A stretch of 64,000 nucleotides of DNA from Escherichia ruysiae (GCF_902498915.1 NZ_CABVLQ010000001.1); one strand, 5' to 3'. Numbered from the stretch's first letter, positions 1 to 9,668 are shown. Numbers and translations are program-made. The notes: generated by a model not told the origin, from the sequence alone.

Positions 1-1221
1 AGTCGCGAATGGCTGGTCGTCAATTTGCTCTCTCCGGCGGGTGATATCTTCATCCACCTGATCAAAATGATTGTTGTGCCGATTGTGATCTCCACGCTGG
101 TGGTAGGTATCGCGGGTGTTGGTGATGCCAAACAGCTTGGGCGTATTGGCGCGAAAACCATTATCTACTTTGAAGTGATCACCACCGTCGCCATCATTCT
201 GGGGATCACTCTGGCAAACGTCTTCCAGCCCGGTGCCGGGGTGGATATGTCGCAGCTGGCGACCGTCGATATCTCGAAATATCAGAGCACTACGGAAGCG
301 GTACAAAGCAGTTCCCACGGCATTATGGGCACGATTTTGTCGCTGGTGCCGACGAACATTGTGGCGTCGATGGCGAAAGGCGAAATGCTGCCGATCATCT
401 TCTTCTCGGTGCTGTTTGGTCTGGGGCTTTCCTCCCTGCCCGCGACGCATCGTGAACCGCTGGTGACCGTGTTCCGCTCCATCTCTGAAACCATGTTTAA
501 AGTGACTCACATGGTGATGCGTTATGCACCGGTGGGTGTGTTTGCGCTGATTGCGGTGACGGTGGCTAACTTTGGTTTCTCTTCTCTGTGGCCACTGGCG
601 AAACTGGTGCTGCTGGTGCATTTCGCCATTCTGTTCTTCGCGCTGGTAGTGCTGGGAATTGTGGCGCGCCTGTGCGGGTTAAGCGTCTGGATCCTGATTC
701 GTATTCTGAAAGATGAGCTGATTCTGGCGTACTCCACTGCCAGCTCTGAAAGCGTACTGCCGCGAATTATTGAGAAGATGGAAGCCTACGGAGCACCGGC
801 GTCGATCACCAGCTTCGTGGTGCCGACCGGTTACTCCTTTAACCTCGATGGTTCGACGCTGTATCAAAGTATTGCCGCTATCTTTATCGCGCAGTTGTAT
901 GGAATTGACCTGTCTATCTGGCAGGAAATCATTCTGGTGCTGACGCTGATGGTGACCTCGAAAGGGATTGCTGGCGTGCCTGGCGTGTCGTTTGTGGTGC
1001 TGCTGGCAACGCTGGGTAGTGTCGGTATTCCGCTGGAAGGTCTGGCGTTTATTGCCGGTGTTGACCGTATCCTCGACATGGCGCGTACCGCGCTGAACGT
1101 GGTGGGTAATGCGCTGGCTGTGCTGGTCATTGCCAAGTGGGAACACAAATTTGACCGCAAAAAGGCGATGGCCTACGAACGTGAAATGCTGGGCAAATTT
1201 GATAAGACTGCGGATCAGTAA
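1..1221 (+). CDS. gltP: Proton/glutamate-aspartate symporter GltP (5'-truncated by window edge)
   Basis: Inner-membrane H+-coupled uptake of glutamate and aspartate (DAACS family). The reading frame is open from base 1 and gives 406 residues; the family protein is 437 residues, so about 31 N-terminal residues lie outside the window. Visible family marks are the serine-rich hairpin YSTASSESVLPR, the FNLDGSTLY segment in the substrate region, the second re-entrant hairpin around TSKGIAGVPG, and the conserved DRILDMARTALNVVGN near the C-terminus. Hydrophobic helices cover almost the whole length. A REP array follows directly downstream. The identification is firm; only the start is missing. Confidence 0.97.
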   Translation, partial: SREWLVVNLLSPAGDIFIHLIKMIVVPIVISTLVVGIAGVGDAKQLGRIGAKTIIYFEVITTVAIILGITLANVFQPGAGVDMSQLATVDISKYQSTTEAVQSSSHGIMGTILSLVPTNIVASMAKGEMLPIIFFSVLFGLGLSSLPATHREPLVTVFRSISETMFKVTHMVMRYAPVGVFALIAVTVANFGFSSLWPLAKLVLLVHFAILFFALVVLGIVARLCGLSVWILIRILKDELILAYSTASSESVLPRIIEKMEAYGAPASITSFVVPTGYSFNLDGSTLYQSIAAIFIAQLYGIDLSIWQEIILVLTLMVTSKGIAGVPGVSFVVLLATLGSVGIPLEGLAFIAGVDRILDMARTALNVVGNALAVLVIAKWEHKFDRKKAMAYEREMLGKFDKTADQ

Positions 1222-1261
1222 TTGAAGATTGCCGGGGGGTATATCCACCCGGCAATGTATG

Positions 1262-1526
1262 GATGCCTGATGCGACGCTGTCGCGTCTTATCAGGCCTAC
1301 GCCAGACAGAGCAATAGCCTGATTTAGCGTGATTTTGTAGGTCGGATAAGGCGTTTACGCCGCATCCGACATCAATGCCTGATGCGACGCTTGCCGCGTC
1401 TTATCAGGCCTACGCCAGACAGTGCAATAGCCTGATTTAGCGTGATTTTTGTAGGTCGGATAAGGCGTTTACGCCGCATCCGACATCAACGCCTGATGCG
1501 ACGCTTAACGCGTCTTATCAGGCCTA
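1262..1526. repeat. REP/BIME array, five alternating REP units
   Basis: Five REP elements in alternating orientation lie between gltP and yjcO, at about 1264-1300, 1337-1370, 1377-1413, 1451-1484 and 1491-1526. The inverted cores are GCCTGATGCGACGC and GGATAAGGCGTTTACGCC. A unit of about 114 bp (REP, spacer, inverted REP) is repeated almost exactly twice. REP elements can form stable RNA hairpins that protect 3' ends and can bind gyrase or IHF in some classes. The array fills the 307-bp gap; no gene is seen in it. Confidence 0.95.
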
Positions 1527-1528
1527 TC

Positions 1529-2218
1529 TTAACCGTTGGTTAATTTTTCAAACTCTTCACATCCGGTATCAAACCCTTCCATACAGCTCAGGTTCAACCA
1601 ATGCAGCGCCTTTTGTTTGTTCTTCTCGATAAAACCCTCTTCACCGTTTAAGAACATCATCCCCGCCCAGTACTCGGAATAACCGGTACGGGAAATCGCG
1701 GAGCTGCGTTTGAAATACCAGGTTGCTTTGTCGTCGTCAGCCGTGATGCCTACGCCGTTGGCGTAAATCAAGCCAAGCAGCATCTGGGCATCAACGGCGG
1801 TATCATTCTCTAAATCTTCCGAGGCGTTTTCTAACAGCGAAATCGCCTTCGGATAATCTGGTTTACCCGCCTGGCTATTAACCAGAATATGCGCCAGCGT
1901 CACTTCACCTTCTTTACTGCCCGCCTGCGCTGCTTTCTCGGCGAGCACTTTTGCTTGTGGATAGTCCAGACTGACCGGATTGGTGATTTTGATCTGCGCT
2001 AACAGCGCGCAGGCATCAGCATCACCGCTGTCGGCGGCTTTCTGTGCCCAATATTCGGCTTTGCTCAAATCGCCGGAGCTAAACCAGCTGTCGGCAAGAA
2101 AATATTGTGCGCGTCGATCCCCGGCCTCTGCTGCCTTTAAATACTGGCTGCCAGGCTCGGAGTCGTTCGCGTGGGCAAAGAATGTCAAAAACAACATCAA
2201 TGCGATAATTTTTTTCAT
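1529..2218 (-). CDS. yjcO: Sel1/TPR-repeat protein YjcO, periplasmic
   Basis: A 229-residue protein of unknown function. The N-terminus MKKIIALMLFLTFFAHA is a typical Sec signal peptide, so it is probably periplasmic. The body consists of Sel1-like tetratricopeptide repeats, for example AQYFLADSWFSSGDLSKAEYWAQKAADSG, which is described here by its A-x-x-x-L-A and A-x-x-W-x-x-K-A-A pattern at about residues 38-66. Later repeats follow near residues 70-105, 110-135 and 140-175. Such repeats bind proteins or peptides. It is transcribed convergently with gltP and lies downstream of fdhF, from which a terminator separates it. No partner can be inferred. Confidence 0.85.
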   Translation of the reverse strand: MKKIIALMLFLTFFAHANDSEPGSQYLKAAEAGDRRAQYFLADSWFSSGDLSKAEYWAQKAADSGDADACALLAQIKITNPVSLDYPQAKVLAEKAAQAGSKEGEVTLAHILVNSQAGKPDYPKAISLLENASEDLENDTAVDAQMLLGLIYANGVGITADDDKATWYFKRSSAISRTGYSEYWAGMMFLNGEEGFIEKNKQKALHWLNLSCMEGFDTGCEEFEKLTNG

Positions 2219-2270
2219 TTTGATAATACGATTGGGTAGGGAGTAACCAGTATAAAGAGTTCGAATGGAT

Positions 2271-2298
2271 AAAAAAACAGCCTCCGAAAGGAGGCTGT
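2271..2298 (-). terminator. fdhF intrinsic terminator
   Basis: A perfect 9-bp stem, ACAGCCTCC at 2277-2285 and GGAGGCTGT at 2290-2298, encloses a GAAA tetraloop. On the minus strand it is followed by a run of T (2271-2276). It lies 14 bp past the fdhF stop. Confidence 0.93.
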
Positions 2299-2311
2299 AA
2301 GAGGGACTGAT

Positions 2312-4459
2312 TTACGCCAGTGCCGCTTCGCGCAGGCGAGTTTTCAACTTGTTGTACTCGTCAATCACGTACTGCTCGGCGGCGCGCTGATCGGCGATCG
2401 GCTCGACGCGCACGGCGCAGTATTTGTACTCCGGCGTTTTCGTAATCGGGCTTAAGTTCTCGGTAACCAGCTCGTTACAGGCACCAATCCACCACTGGTA
2501 AGTCATGTAAATCGCCCCTTTGTTCGGACGATCGCTGACCTGCGCACGGGTGATAATTTTGCCTTTACGCGAGTGCACCCAAACCAATGCCTCATCTTCA
2601 ATACCCAGACGTTTGGCGTCTTCGGTATTAATTTGTGCGTAGCCAGGTTCATCAGCCAGCGCCGCCAGCGCCGCACAGTTACCAGTCATCGAACGACAAG
2701 AGTAGTGACCGACTTCACGCACCGTTGACAGCACCATCGGGTACTCGTCGGTGAGTTTGTCGATTGGCGCTACCCAGTCGCAGGTGAAGAACTGCGCCAG
2801 ACCGTTCGGGGTATCAAACTTCTCTTTAAACAGATAAGAAGTCCCCTGATCGGCATCTGAAGTATCGCGGCAAGGCCACTGAATGAAGCCCAGTTCGCCC
2901 ATTTTCTCGTAAGTCGCACCGTAGAAATCCGGGCACAGATGACGCAACTCATCCCAGATCTCCTGGGTGTTGTTGTAGTGCATCGGATAACCCATACGGG
3001 TGGCGATTTCACTGATGATTTGCCAGTCCGTTTTCAGATCCCATTTCGGTTCAACTGCTTTGAAGAAACGCTGGAAGCCACGGTCAGCCGCAGTAAACAC
3101 GCCTTCATGCTCGCCCCACGAGGTTGACGGTAAAATAACATCCGCCGCCGACGCGGTTTTGGTCATAAAGATGTCCTGAACGATGACCAGTTCCAGATCT
3201 TCAAAGGCTTTACGTACTGCCGACAGTTCCGCGTCCGTTTGTAGCGGATCTTCGCCCATAATGTACGCCGCACGGACTTCGCCATGCGCTGCGCGGTGCG
3301 GCAGTTCGCTGATGCGATAACCGGTATGGGCCGGCAGGCTTTCCACGCCCCAGGCTTTGGCGAATTTCTCGCGGTTAGCCGGATCTTTCACGTACTGATA
3401 GCCCGGATACGTATCCGGCAGCGCGCCCATATCGCAGGCACCCTGCACGTTGTTCTGACCACGAACCGGGTTAACGCCCGCATGTGGCTTACCGAGGTTA
3501 CCGGTCAGCATCGCGAGGCTGGTCAGAGAACGCACGGTTTCCACGCCCTGATAGAACTGGGTAACACCCATGCCCCACAGAATGGATGCGCTTTCGGCCT
3601 GGGCATACATCCGCGCCGCCTGACGAATCTCACTGGCGCTGACGCCGGTGATATCTTCAACCGACTCCGGCGTGTAGCCTTCAACGATTTTACGATACTC
3701 TTCAAAGCCTTCTGTGCGAGAAGCGACGAACGCTTTGTCGTACAGATTTTCTTCAATAATGACATGGCCCATCGCATTCAACAGCGCGATGTTCGAGCCG
3801 TTTTTCAGTGCGATGTGCATGTCAGCAATGCGCGCGGTTTCAATTTTGCGCGGATCGCAGACGATAATTTTCGCCCCGTTACGTTTAGCGTTAATTACGT
3901 GATTCGCCACGATTGGGTGGGAATCTGCCGGGTTGTACCCGAAAACGAACACTAAATCGGTATTATCAATTTCGTTAATGGCATTGCTCATTGCGCCGTT
4001 ACCGACCGATTGGTGCAGACCTGCAACCGATGGGCCGTGTCAGACGCGAGCGCAGCAGTCAACGTTATTAGTACCAATAACGGCGCGCGCAAATTTTTGC
4101 ATTACATAGTTGGTTTCGTTACCCGTACCACGCGAGGAGCCGGTCGTCTGGATGGCATCCGGACCGTACTTCTCTTTGATGGCGCTCAGGCGCTCGGCAA
4201 CGTAATTCAGTGCCTCATCCCAGGAAACAGGTTCGAGTTTGCCGCCACGCTGGCGACGGATCATGGGGGTTTTCAGGCGCGGGGTCAGGATCTGGGTATC
4301 GTTAATGAAATCCCAGCCATAATAACCCTTCAGACACAGAGTACCCTGGTTGGTTTTCCCCTGCGCTGCCTCCGCCCGGACGATTTTGCCGTTATCGACG
4401 ACCAGGTTGATTTTGCAACCTGATGCGCAATATGGGCAAACCGTGACGACTTTTTTCAT
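2312..4459 (-). CDS. fdhF: Formate dehydrogenase H, selenocysteine-containing (UGA140 read-through)
   Basis: The 715-residue catalytic subunit of the formate hydrogenlyase complex oxidises formate to CO2 with a Mo-bis-MGD cofactor and one [4Fe-4S] cluster. The N-terminal cluster motif is CPYCASGC followed by a fourth Cys near residue 42. In-frame TGA at 4040-4042 (codon 140, context V-U-H-G-P) is decoded as selenocysteine, the Mo ligand, not as stop: the frame continues to 2312 and total length matches the family exactly. SelB needs the hairpin just 3' of the UGA. A sigma-54 promoter and upstream FhlA-type site precede the gene. A naive caller would report two proteins of 139 and about 559 residues. 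Confidence 0.98.
4002..4042 (-). promoter_or_regulatory. SECIS element of fdhF
   Basis: The UGA at 4040-4042 and the roughly 38 bases 3' of it in the mRNA can fold into a hairpin around UGCA-GGUC-UGCA. This is the place and apical GGUC loop expected for the bacterial SECIS recognised by SelB. The limits are approximate; the sequence sits inside the fdhF coding region. Confidence 0.85.
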
Positions 4460-4510
4460 CGGTCTCGCTCCAGTTAATCAAATCACGCATACGCGCTCTC
4501 GACTACAGTA

Positions 4511-4526
4511 TGCATCTTTTATGCCA
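4511..4526 (-). promoter_or_regulatory. Sigma-54 promoter of fdhF
   Basis: On the minus strand the sequence reads TGGCATAAAAGATGCA, a -24 GG and -12 GC pair with the correct spacing for RpoN. It lies 52-67 bp upstream of the fdhF start. This fits the known FhlA/formate-dependent anaerobic control of fdhF. Confidence 0.93.
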
Positions 4527-4597
4527 CATTTTATTTGGGGACATTCCTTGATATTACGGGCACTATTTATTCAAAACTCTGACGAAAAACAGGCTGT

Positions 4598-4625
4598 CGT
4601 CAGTTTTGACGTGACGAAACGAAAT
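4598..4625 (-). promoter_or_regulatory. FhlA upstream activating site of fdhF (probable)
   Basis: An imperfect dyad, CGTCAGTTTTGACG at 4598-4611, extends to GTGACGAAACGAAAT. It lies about 80-100 bp upstream of the sigma-54 promoter, where the formate-activated enhancer-binding protein FhlA is known to bind fdhF. The assignment rests on position and the TGACGAAA-like motif. Confidence 0.7.
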
Positions 4626-4626
4626 A

Positions 4627-4648
4627 CCGCGTGACAGCCATCACGCGG
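4627..4648 (-). terminator. Hairpin downstream of mdtP
   Basis: A perfect inverted repeat, CCGCGTGA at 4627-4634 and TCACGCGG at 4641-4648, has a 6-base loop and lies 9 bp past the mdtP stop. The following minus-strand sequence (TATTTCGTTTCG) is only moderately T-rich, so it may be a weak or factor-assisted terminator. Confidence 0.65.
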
Positions 4649-4656
4649 CAGACATT

Positions 4657-6123
4657 TTATTTTTTCTCGATGCCGGGAGCCGCCTGATACCCGCCGCCCA
4701 GCGATTTCATCAACTGAATGCTTTGGATCACGCGGCGGCTATCCAGCATCAGTAATGACATCTCTTCGGCAAGCACCGGCAATTCGGCTTCGGTTGCCTG
4801 TAAGCGGCTGGTTAAACCGCGCTTGTAGGCGGCGTCGGCGGCGCGCTGGGTGAAGCGGGTCGCTTCTACGCGTTCTGCCTGCATCTTCCGCTCGTCATTC
4901 AGCGTTTGCAGACGCGTGCCATTGACTGCAACGTCGCGCACTGCGTTCAGCACGGACTGGTTGTAACGTTCAATCATCATGTTGCTGGCGGCACGAGTGC
5001 CTTCGAGATTGGCATTCAACCGTCCACCGTCAAACAGCGGCAATTTCAGGCCTGGAATGAAGTTGAACTGGCGACTGCTTTTTTTGAATAAGGTATCCAG
5101 GTGGATGGAATCCAGGCCGAAAAACGCTTTGATATCAAAGCTTGGGTAGAACAGCGCCCGCGCGGAATCCACCTGATTTAATGACGCCTGAACATACCAG
5201 CGCATGGCTTGCAGATCCGGACGTCTGGCGAGCAACTCATAAGAGAGTGTCGCCGGAATGCCGGTCTGTACCTGTGGTAACGCCACTGGTTTGATCTCCG
5301 GCATATCGCTGGCGCCCGCGCCAGTCAATGCGCGCAGAGATTCTCGTGTTTCAGTGATTTGCCCTTTGACGGCAGCAATTTGTTTATCGACCGCCAGAAT
5401 CTGCGCCCGCGCGCCGTGGAACGGTACTTGCGCTTCCAGGCCGTGCGCCACTTTGCTCTGATGCGCTTTCACCGCGTAATCAATCACGCTGCGGGTTTGC
5501 TCTAACAGATCGAGCATCTGGTAGCTGGCCTGCATACTGTAATAAAGCTGCGCTACGCCTGTAGTGAGCGACAGTTCCACTGCCGCAGTTTCTGCCAGCG
5601 CGGCGTTATGCGCGCCAATGGCGGCGGCAACCGCTGAGCGATGTACGCCCCATAAATCGAGATCCAGTCCAGCAAATAAACCTACGGTGGCTTCGGTGTA
5701 GTACGGACCATCCATTCCCAGTGCGGGCGCATCCATCGCATAAGGGCTTAAAAAGCCGTTGGCAGAGACGCGCTGGCGGTTGAGCATCCCTAACGCCGCC
5801 ACCTGCAATTGTGAACCAGCATCTAACAAATCTGCCTGCGACTGCGCTTTTTCTTCCCGCAATTTCGCTTCGGCGAGGGTGTGAGAACCGCTTAACGTCC
5901 GTTGGATCAGCGCATCCAGTTGTGGATCATTAAACTGTCTCCACCACTGCGCTTGCGGCCAGCCGGAACTGGCAAGATGAATATCATCGGCAAGTTTGAT
6001 CTGCTCTGGTTTAAGCTGTTGATGAGGGGCTGAATCCTTACGCACTAACGCACAGCCGGAAATCAGCGTCGTGCTGCCGAGAATGCTGCACAACAACAAG
6101 CGTGAAAGTTGACGATTGATCAT
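4657..6123 (-). CDS. mdtP: Outer membrane efflux lipoprotein MdtP
   Basis: A TolC-like outer membrane factor of the NodT/OprM class, 488 residues, the exit duct of the MdtNOP tripartite efflux system. The N-terminus is a lipoprotein signal with lipobox ISGCAL, Cys at about residue 24. Two OEP repeats follow, rich in long amphipathic helices (for example DSRRVIQSIQLMKSLGGGY at the C-terminus). The start overlaps the mdtO stop by 4 bp (ATGA), indicating translational coupling. K-12 work links the system to puromycin, acriflavine and sulfonamide tolerance; the natural substrate is unclear. Confidence 0.95.
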   Translation of the reverse strand: MINRQLSRLLLCSILGSTTLISGCALVRKDSAPHQQLKPEQIKLADDIHLASSGWPQAQWWRQFNDPQLDALIQRTLSGSHTLAEAKLREEKAQSQADLLDAGSQLQVAALGMLNRQRVSANGFLSPYAMDAPALGMDGPYYTEATVGLFAGLDLDLWGVHRSAVAAAIGAHNAALAETAAVELSLTTGVAQLYYSMQASYQMLDLLEQTRSVIDYAVKAHQSKVAHGLEAQVPFHGARAQILAVDKQIAAVKGQITETRESLRALTGAGASDMPEIKPVALPQVQTGIPATLSYELLARRPDLQAMRWYVQASLNQVDSARALFYPSFDIKAFFGLDSIHLDTLFKKSSRQFNFIPGLKLPLFDGGRLNANLEGTRAASNMMIERYNQSVLNAVRDVAVNGTRLQTLNDERKMQAERVEATRFTQRAADAAYKRGLTSRLQATEAELPVLAEEMSLLMLDSRRVIQSIQLMKSLGGGYQAAPGIEKK

Positions 6124-8171
6124 TGAGTGGCTCCTTGTGCCTGTTCCGTGGCGGGCGTTAATGCCGGGGCTGTCCAGTCTGGCAAGCGGGCGATGAGCTG
6201 ACAGACGTGTTGCTCCTGTTTTAATAAGGTGGGCAGGATGGCCTGCGAGGCGGGTATCTCTTCAAGCGTTATTTGAGGAGAACGGCTGAGCGCGGTTGCC
6301 AGACCGGCAGCGTATTTCTCCAGTGCGTCGGCAAAGTGGCTGGCTCTGTCCGGCTGGAGCGCGTGATCCAGCGCCTGAGCCGAGTTCCAGGTGGCATCCC
6401 AGGCGTGAAGAATGTCGCGTCCCTGACGAATAACTGTTTGCGAGCGTTCAATCAGTAAGGCGCGTTCATCGCCGTCCAGTTGACGTTCAAGCGCCACGCG
6501 TTGGCACATTTCTTCACAGGCATTAAACGCCGCATGTAGACCTATACGAATTTGCAGATAAGTGCGCAGAGCCGTGACTTCCTGCTGGCGCGGGATACGC
6601 ATCAGTTTGCTTAACATACCCAGCGCGCCAGCCAGTTTTTGCGGCAGTGCACGCGCTTCGCTTTCAGGCCAGACAAAGGTGTAAATCACCGCCGATACCG
6701 CCGTACCGATAAGAATGCCGATGGCACGATCGCGTATTTCCACCAGGTCGTAAACCGGACCAAAGACGTTTTCGAGCGTGGCGAGAGCAAAGGTCACCAC
6801 CATCTGCGTGCCGATATAAGAAGAACGCTCAGAGCTGGTGGCGAACCACGCGCCCACCAGGAAAATCGGTGCCAGTACGAGCAGCAATTCGACAATGTTG
6901 TCCAGCCATGGCATGACCAGTAGCGTAAACAGCAACGCCAGAATTGCACCACAAAAAGCTCCGCCAAAACGTAGCGCCATCTTCTGGTACGAAGAACCGA
7001 TATTGGGGTTAGCGACGATCACGCAGGTCAGCATACAGGTGTGAATGCCTTCCCAGTCCACGCCGCTGTAGAAGGTGTAACAGATCAAACAGGCCAGCAG
7101 CGTTTTTACCGCGTAACGCATATAGTCCGGATTAGTAAAGGCATCGGCGACCATTGACGGCGGTTTGGCGGCGGGCGTTGGCGGCGTGTGCGGGTCCATC
7201 TGACCAAGCTGTAACAGTGTCTGGCAAATATTCTCCAGGTTACATTCCCGTGCCGCCATCGCTTCATCTTCACTAAGCCGCCAGTCGCTTTGCCAGCACT
7301 GCCCTTTGGCAATAGCATGTTGCAGCTTGTTGATTTCAATGGCTAATTTTTGCCGAAACTCAATGATCGCCTGCGAATCAGCAAAAGAGGTGGGATCGTA
7401 GCGATTCAGCGTCGAGTAAATGTAGGTTACCGTTGCCACGCAGCTTTGCCACCATGCATTATGGGTTCGCCAGTCGGCGTCGTCCGCGAGGCAAAAGACA
7501 TTCAGTTTTTGCAGCGCCAGCGCCTCTCTTTCAATCCGCGTTTCGGGTAGCGGCGCAAGGCTTTCTGTCAGGTGACGTACCGCGTCATCAAGCCGATCAT
7601 TAAGCGCCTGATGCATCTGCGTAATAGCGCGGCTGGGAAACCACAGCACGCCGATTAACGTCATCAGCAAGGTTGGATAGAGGCCGACAACGATACACCA
7701 CAGCGTTAAGCGCACGACCACTTCCGGATAGTCGAGCATGGCGGGGAAGGTTTGCCCGTAAATGGCGACAATGGCGACGGCGAAAAAGACCAGTCCCAGC
7801 CGATGGGTGCGCATCAAAAACATGCAGCCCATCAGGACAGGACCTGCGATGATCAATCTGATCAACGGTTCGCCGTATGACCATTTGTAGATCAAAAACA
7901 GGCTGCCGATCTCCAGCACCGTGGCAACCACAAACAAGATCGCCACAAATTTGGTGTAAAACGCGTTCGACTGAATACCGTAAAACAGCACCGCTAGTGA
8001 TAACGCCACGAAGGGGATCTCGAAGGTCATTGAGATCAGAATCACCAGCAGGCAGCCTACCCAGAGCTGCACGGTCTGCGGCACACGACCAGGTCGCCGC
8101 TCGCTTAACTCTTCATGAAAGAACGCCAGCAGCCTGACCACCGGTAATGGCAGGGAGTTGAGCGCGCTCAT
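6120..8171 (-). CDS. mdtO: Inner membrane efflux pump MdtO (FUSC family)
   Basis: A 683-residue inner-membrane component of MdtNOP, of the aromatic acid exporter/fusaric acid resistance (FUSC) family. Two clusters of membrane helices, at about residues 35-180 and 360-510, are each followed by a large cytoplasmic helical domain, the duplicated FUSC layout. It is coupled to both neighbours: the mdtN stop and mdtO start share one base (TAATG), and its stop overlaps the mdtP start by 4 bp. Unlike RND or MFS pumps it has no known energy-coupling motif in sequence. Full length, no damage seen. Confidence 0.95.
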   Translation of the reverse strand: MSALNSLPLPVVRLLAFFHEELSERRPGRVPQTVQLWVGCLLVILISMTFEIPFVALSLAVLFYGIQSNAFYTKFVAILFVVATVLEIGSLFLIYKWSYGEPLIRLIIAGPVLMGCMFLMRTHRLGLVFFAVAIVAIYGQTFPAMLDYPEVVVRLTLWCIVVGLYPTLLMTLIGVLWFPSRAITQMHQALNDRLDDAVRHLTESLAPLPETRIEREALALQKLNVFCLADDADWRTHNAWWQSCVATVTYIYSTLNRYDPTSFADSQAIIEFRQKLAIEINKLQHAIAKGQCWQSDWRLSEDEAMAARECNLENICQTLLQLGQMDPHTPPTPAAKPPSMVADAFTNPDYMRYAVKTLLACLICYTFYSGVDWEGIHTCMLTCVIVANPNIGSSYQKMALRFGGAFCGAILALLFTLLVMPWLDNIVELLLVLAPIFLVGAWFATSSERSSYIGTQMVVTFALATLENVFGPVYDLVEIRDRAIGILIGTAVSAVIYTFVWPESEARALPQKLAGALGMLSKLMRIPRQQEVTALRTYLQIRIGLHAAFNACEEMCQRVALERQLDGDERALLIERSQTVIRQGRDILHAWDATWNSAQALDHALQPDRASHFADALEKYAAGLATALSRSPQITLEEIPASQAILPTLLKQEQHVCQLIARLPDWTAPALTPATEQAQGATQ

Positions 8172-9202
8172 TATTGCGGCTCAAGATTAGCGACTGCCGA
8201 CGCGCCAATACGGAACATTTCCGGGTCAGGTTTATCGACCATGATTTTGACCGGAAAACGCTGGGCAACGCGAACCCAGTTAATAGAGCGAGACACTTTC
8301 GGCAGGCCGCCCAGCACCAGACCGCCGTCATCCGGCAGCACGCCGTAGCCAATGGAATCCACTTTACCCTCGAAGGTTTTGCCGCTGTCGCTCATCAGGC
8401 GAATCGTCGCAGGCGTACCGGCATGAATATTTTTCAGATCGGTTTCGCGGAAGTTGGCGATAACGTACCAGTGACGAGTGTCGATTAGCGTGAAAATAGG
8501 GCGCATGGCAGAAGCAAATTGCCCAACCGAGGTTTTGAGGGAAATGACCCGACCATCAAACGGCGCGCGGACGGTTGCCATTTCCAGATGCAGTTTGGTT
8601 AGCGCGATATCCGCTTCCACCGCCGCACGTTGGGCGACCAGCGCATCGACGCCGCTGACGCCGCTGGCGGCTGACTGCGCCTGTAACAATACGGCATTAA
8701 GATCCGCTTCTGCGGCGCGCTGCGCCGTTCTTGCACGGTCAACGTCTTCCGCTGAGACAAAACCTTCTTTCAGTAATGGCTCGGTGCGGCGTAATGTATC
8801 TGTGGCCTGTTTCGCGGCGGCACGGGCTTTTTCTACCGTGGCATTAACCGAGTCGGCACCAAACTGTTGCGCGTCAACGCTACGCTGGGTGAGCATAATT
8901 TGCTTATCCAGCGCCGCGAGGGAGGCTTCGGCTTTCGCCAGATTCGCTTCGTATGGGCGAGGGTCGATGCGGAACAGCAAATCGCCCTGTTTGACTGCCT
9001 GGTTGTCTGTGACTGCCAGTTCCACAATACGACCGCTGACTTCCGGCACTACATCGATGGTATCGGCAGAAGCATAAGCGTCGTTGGTTGATGGCGCACT
9101 GTCTACGCGCCAGATAACGAAAACGAGGGCAACAAGCGCCAGCGCAACGACCAGCAGGGCAGGGATCTTACTGCGAGGAGCTTTTTTCGGCGTACTTTCC
9201 AT
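8171..9202 (-). CDS. mdtN: Periplasmic adaptor (membrane fusion) protein MdtN
   Basis: A 343-residue HlyD/AaeA-type membrane fusion protein linking MdtO to MdtP. One N-terminal membrane helix (about residues 13-31, IPALLVVALALVALVFVIW) anchors it. A split biotinyl-lipoyl domain follows (VVPEVSGRIVELAVTDNQAV near 51-70 and VRAPFDGRVISL near 212-223), flanking a coiled-coil hairpin at about 90-200. A beta-barrel region lies C-terminal. It is the second gene of the ytcA-mdtNOP operon, 18 bp after ytcA. Confidence 0.95.
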   Translation of the reverse strand: MESTPKKAPRSKIPALLVVALALVALVFVIWRVDSAPSTNDAYASADTIDVVPEVSGRIVELAVTDNQAVKQGDLLFRIDPRPYEANLAKAEASLAALDKQIMLTQRSVDAQQFGADSVNATVEKARAAAKQATDTLRRTEPLLKEGFVSAEDVDRARTAQRAAEADLNAVLLQAQSAASGVSGVDALVAQRAAVEADIALTKLHLEMATVRAPFDGRVISLKTSVGQFASAMRPIFTLIDTRHWYVIANFRETDLKNIHAGTPATIRLMSDSGKTFEGKVDSIGYGVLPDDGGLVLGGLPKVSRSINWVRVAQRFPVKIMVDKPDPEMFRIGASAVANLEPQ

Positions 9203-9220
9203 GAGCGCATCTCAAATAGA

Positions 9221-9496
9221 TTAGAAAAATGCCAGCCAGAACAGCATGGCGTAGAGAGCAAAAAGGGCGGTATAAATAATTCCGACAAATGCCAGATTGA
9301 TATTTGCCCTCTGAATAATTCGCCTCGTGATGAGTGTCACAATAAGGCTGGCAATAGCGCAGAAAAACCAGCTGGGATAATAAGCGCCAATCACCGGGAT
9401 CGCCGGAGATAATGAGCATCCCGAAACCATGATGACGGGAATTATCCAGGCTGCTTTTTTGAATTGCATCACCATGCGAGAGAGAACTGTTGGCAT
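9221..9496 (-). CDS. ytcA: YtcA, small DUF1656-like membrane lipoprotein of the mdtNOP operon
   Basis: A 91-residue protein with a lipobox-like VSGCSL at about residues 23-28 and two further hydrophobic segments (about 42-58 and 68-90). The start at MPTVLSR is chosen because it gives the known family length; an upstream in-frame start adds 16 residues that are not conserved. Small membrane proteins of this kind accompany FUSC/MFP efflux operons (compare AaeX next to AaeAB). Its position directly upstream of mdtN implies a role in pump assembly, but this is not shown. Confidence 0.85.
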   Translation of the reverse strand: MPTVLSRMVMQFKKAAWIIPVIMVSGCSLSPAIPVIGAYYPSWFFCAIASLIVTLITRRIIQRANINLAFVGIIYTALFALYAMLFWLAFF

Positions 9497-9668
9497 AATA
9501 AATACATCCTGTCTGCTGCGAACAATATCTGTAGTGAATATCAATATCCATTGAAGGCGTCAGTATGGCTATTTTCTTGATGAATAAAAATAGCTTTATT
9601 CAGCCACCGCATTCATAACTTATATATATTGTGTATTAATTTTCTGTATGTATTTTTAATATAAATAC

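Noticed and set aside
1262..1526. CRISPR array
   Set aside because: Repeats alternate in orientation and match REP cores; spacers are also repeated and no cas gene is present.
3284..3955. Plus-strand open frame of 223 codons opposite fdhF
   Set aside because: Shadow of fdhF; no signal, domain or ribosome site.
2312..4459. fdhF as a pseudogene broken by an internal stop
   Set aside because: The stop is UGA at codon 140, the known selenocysteine site, with a SECIS hairpin and intact frame.
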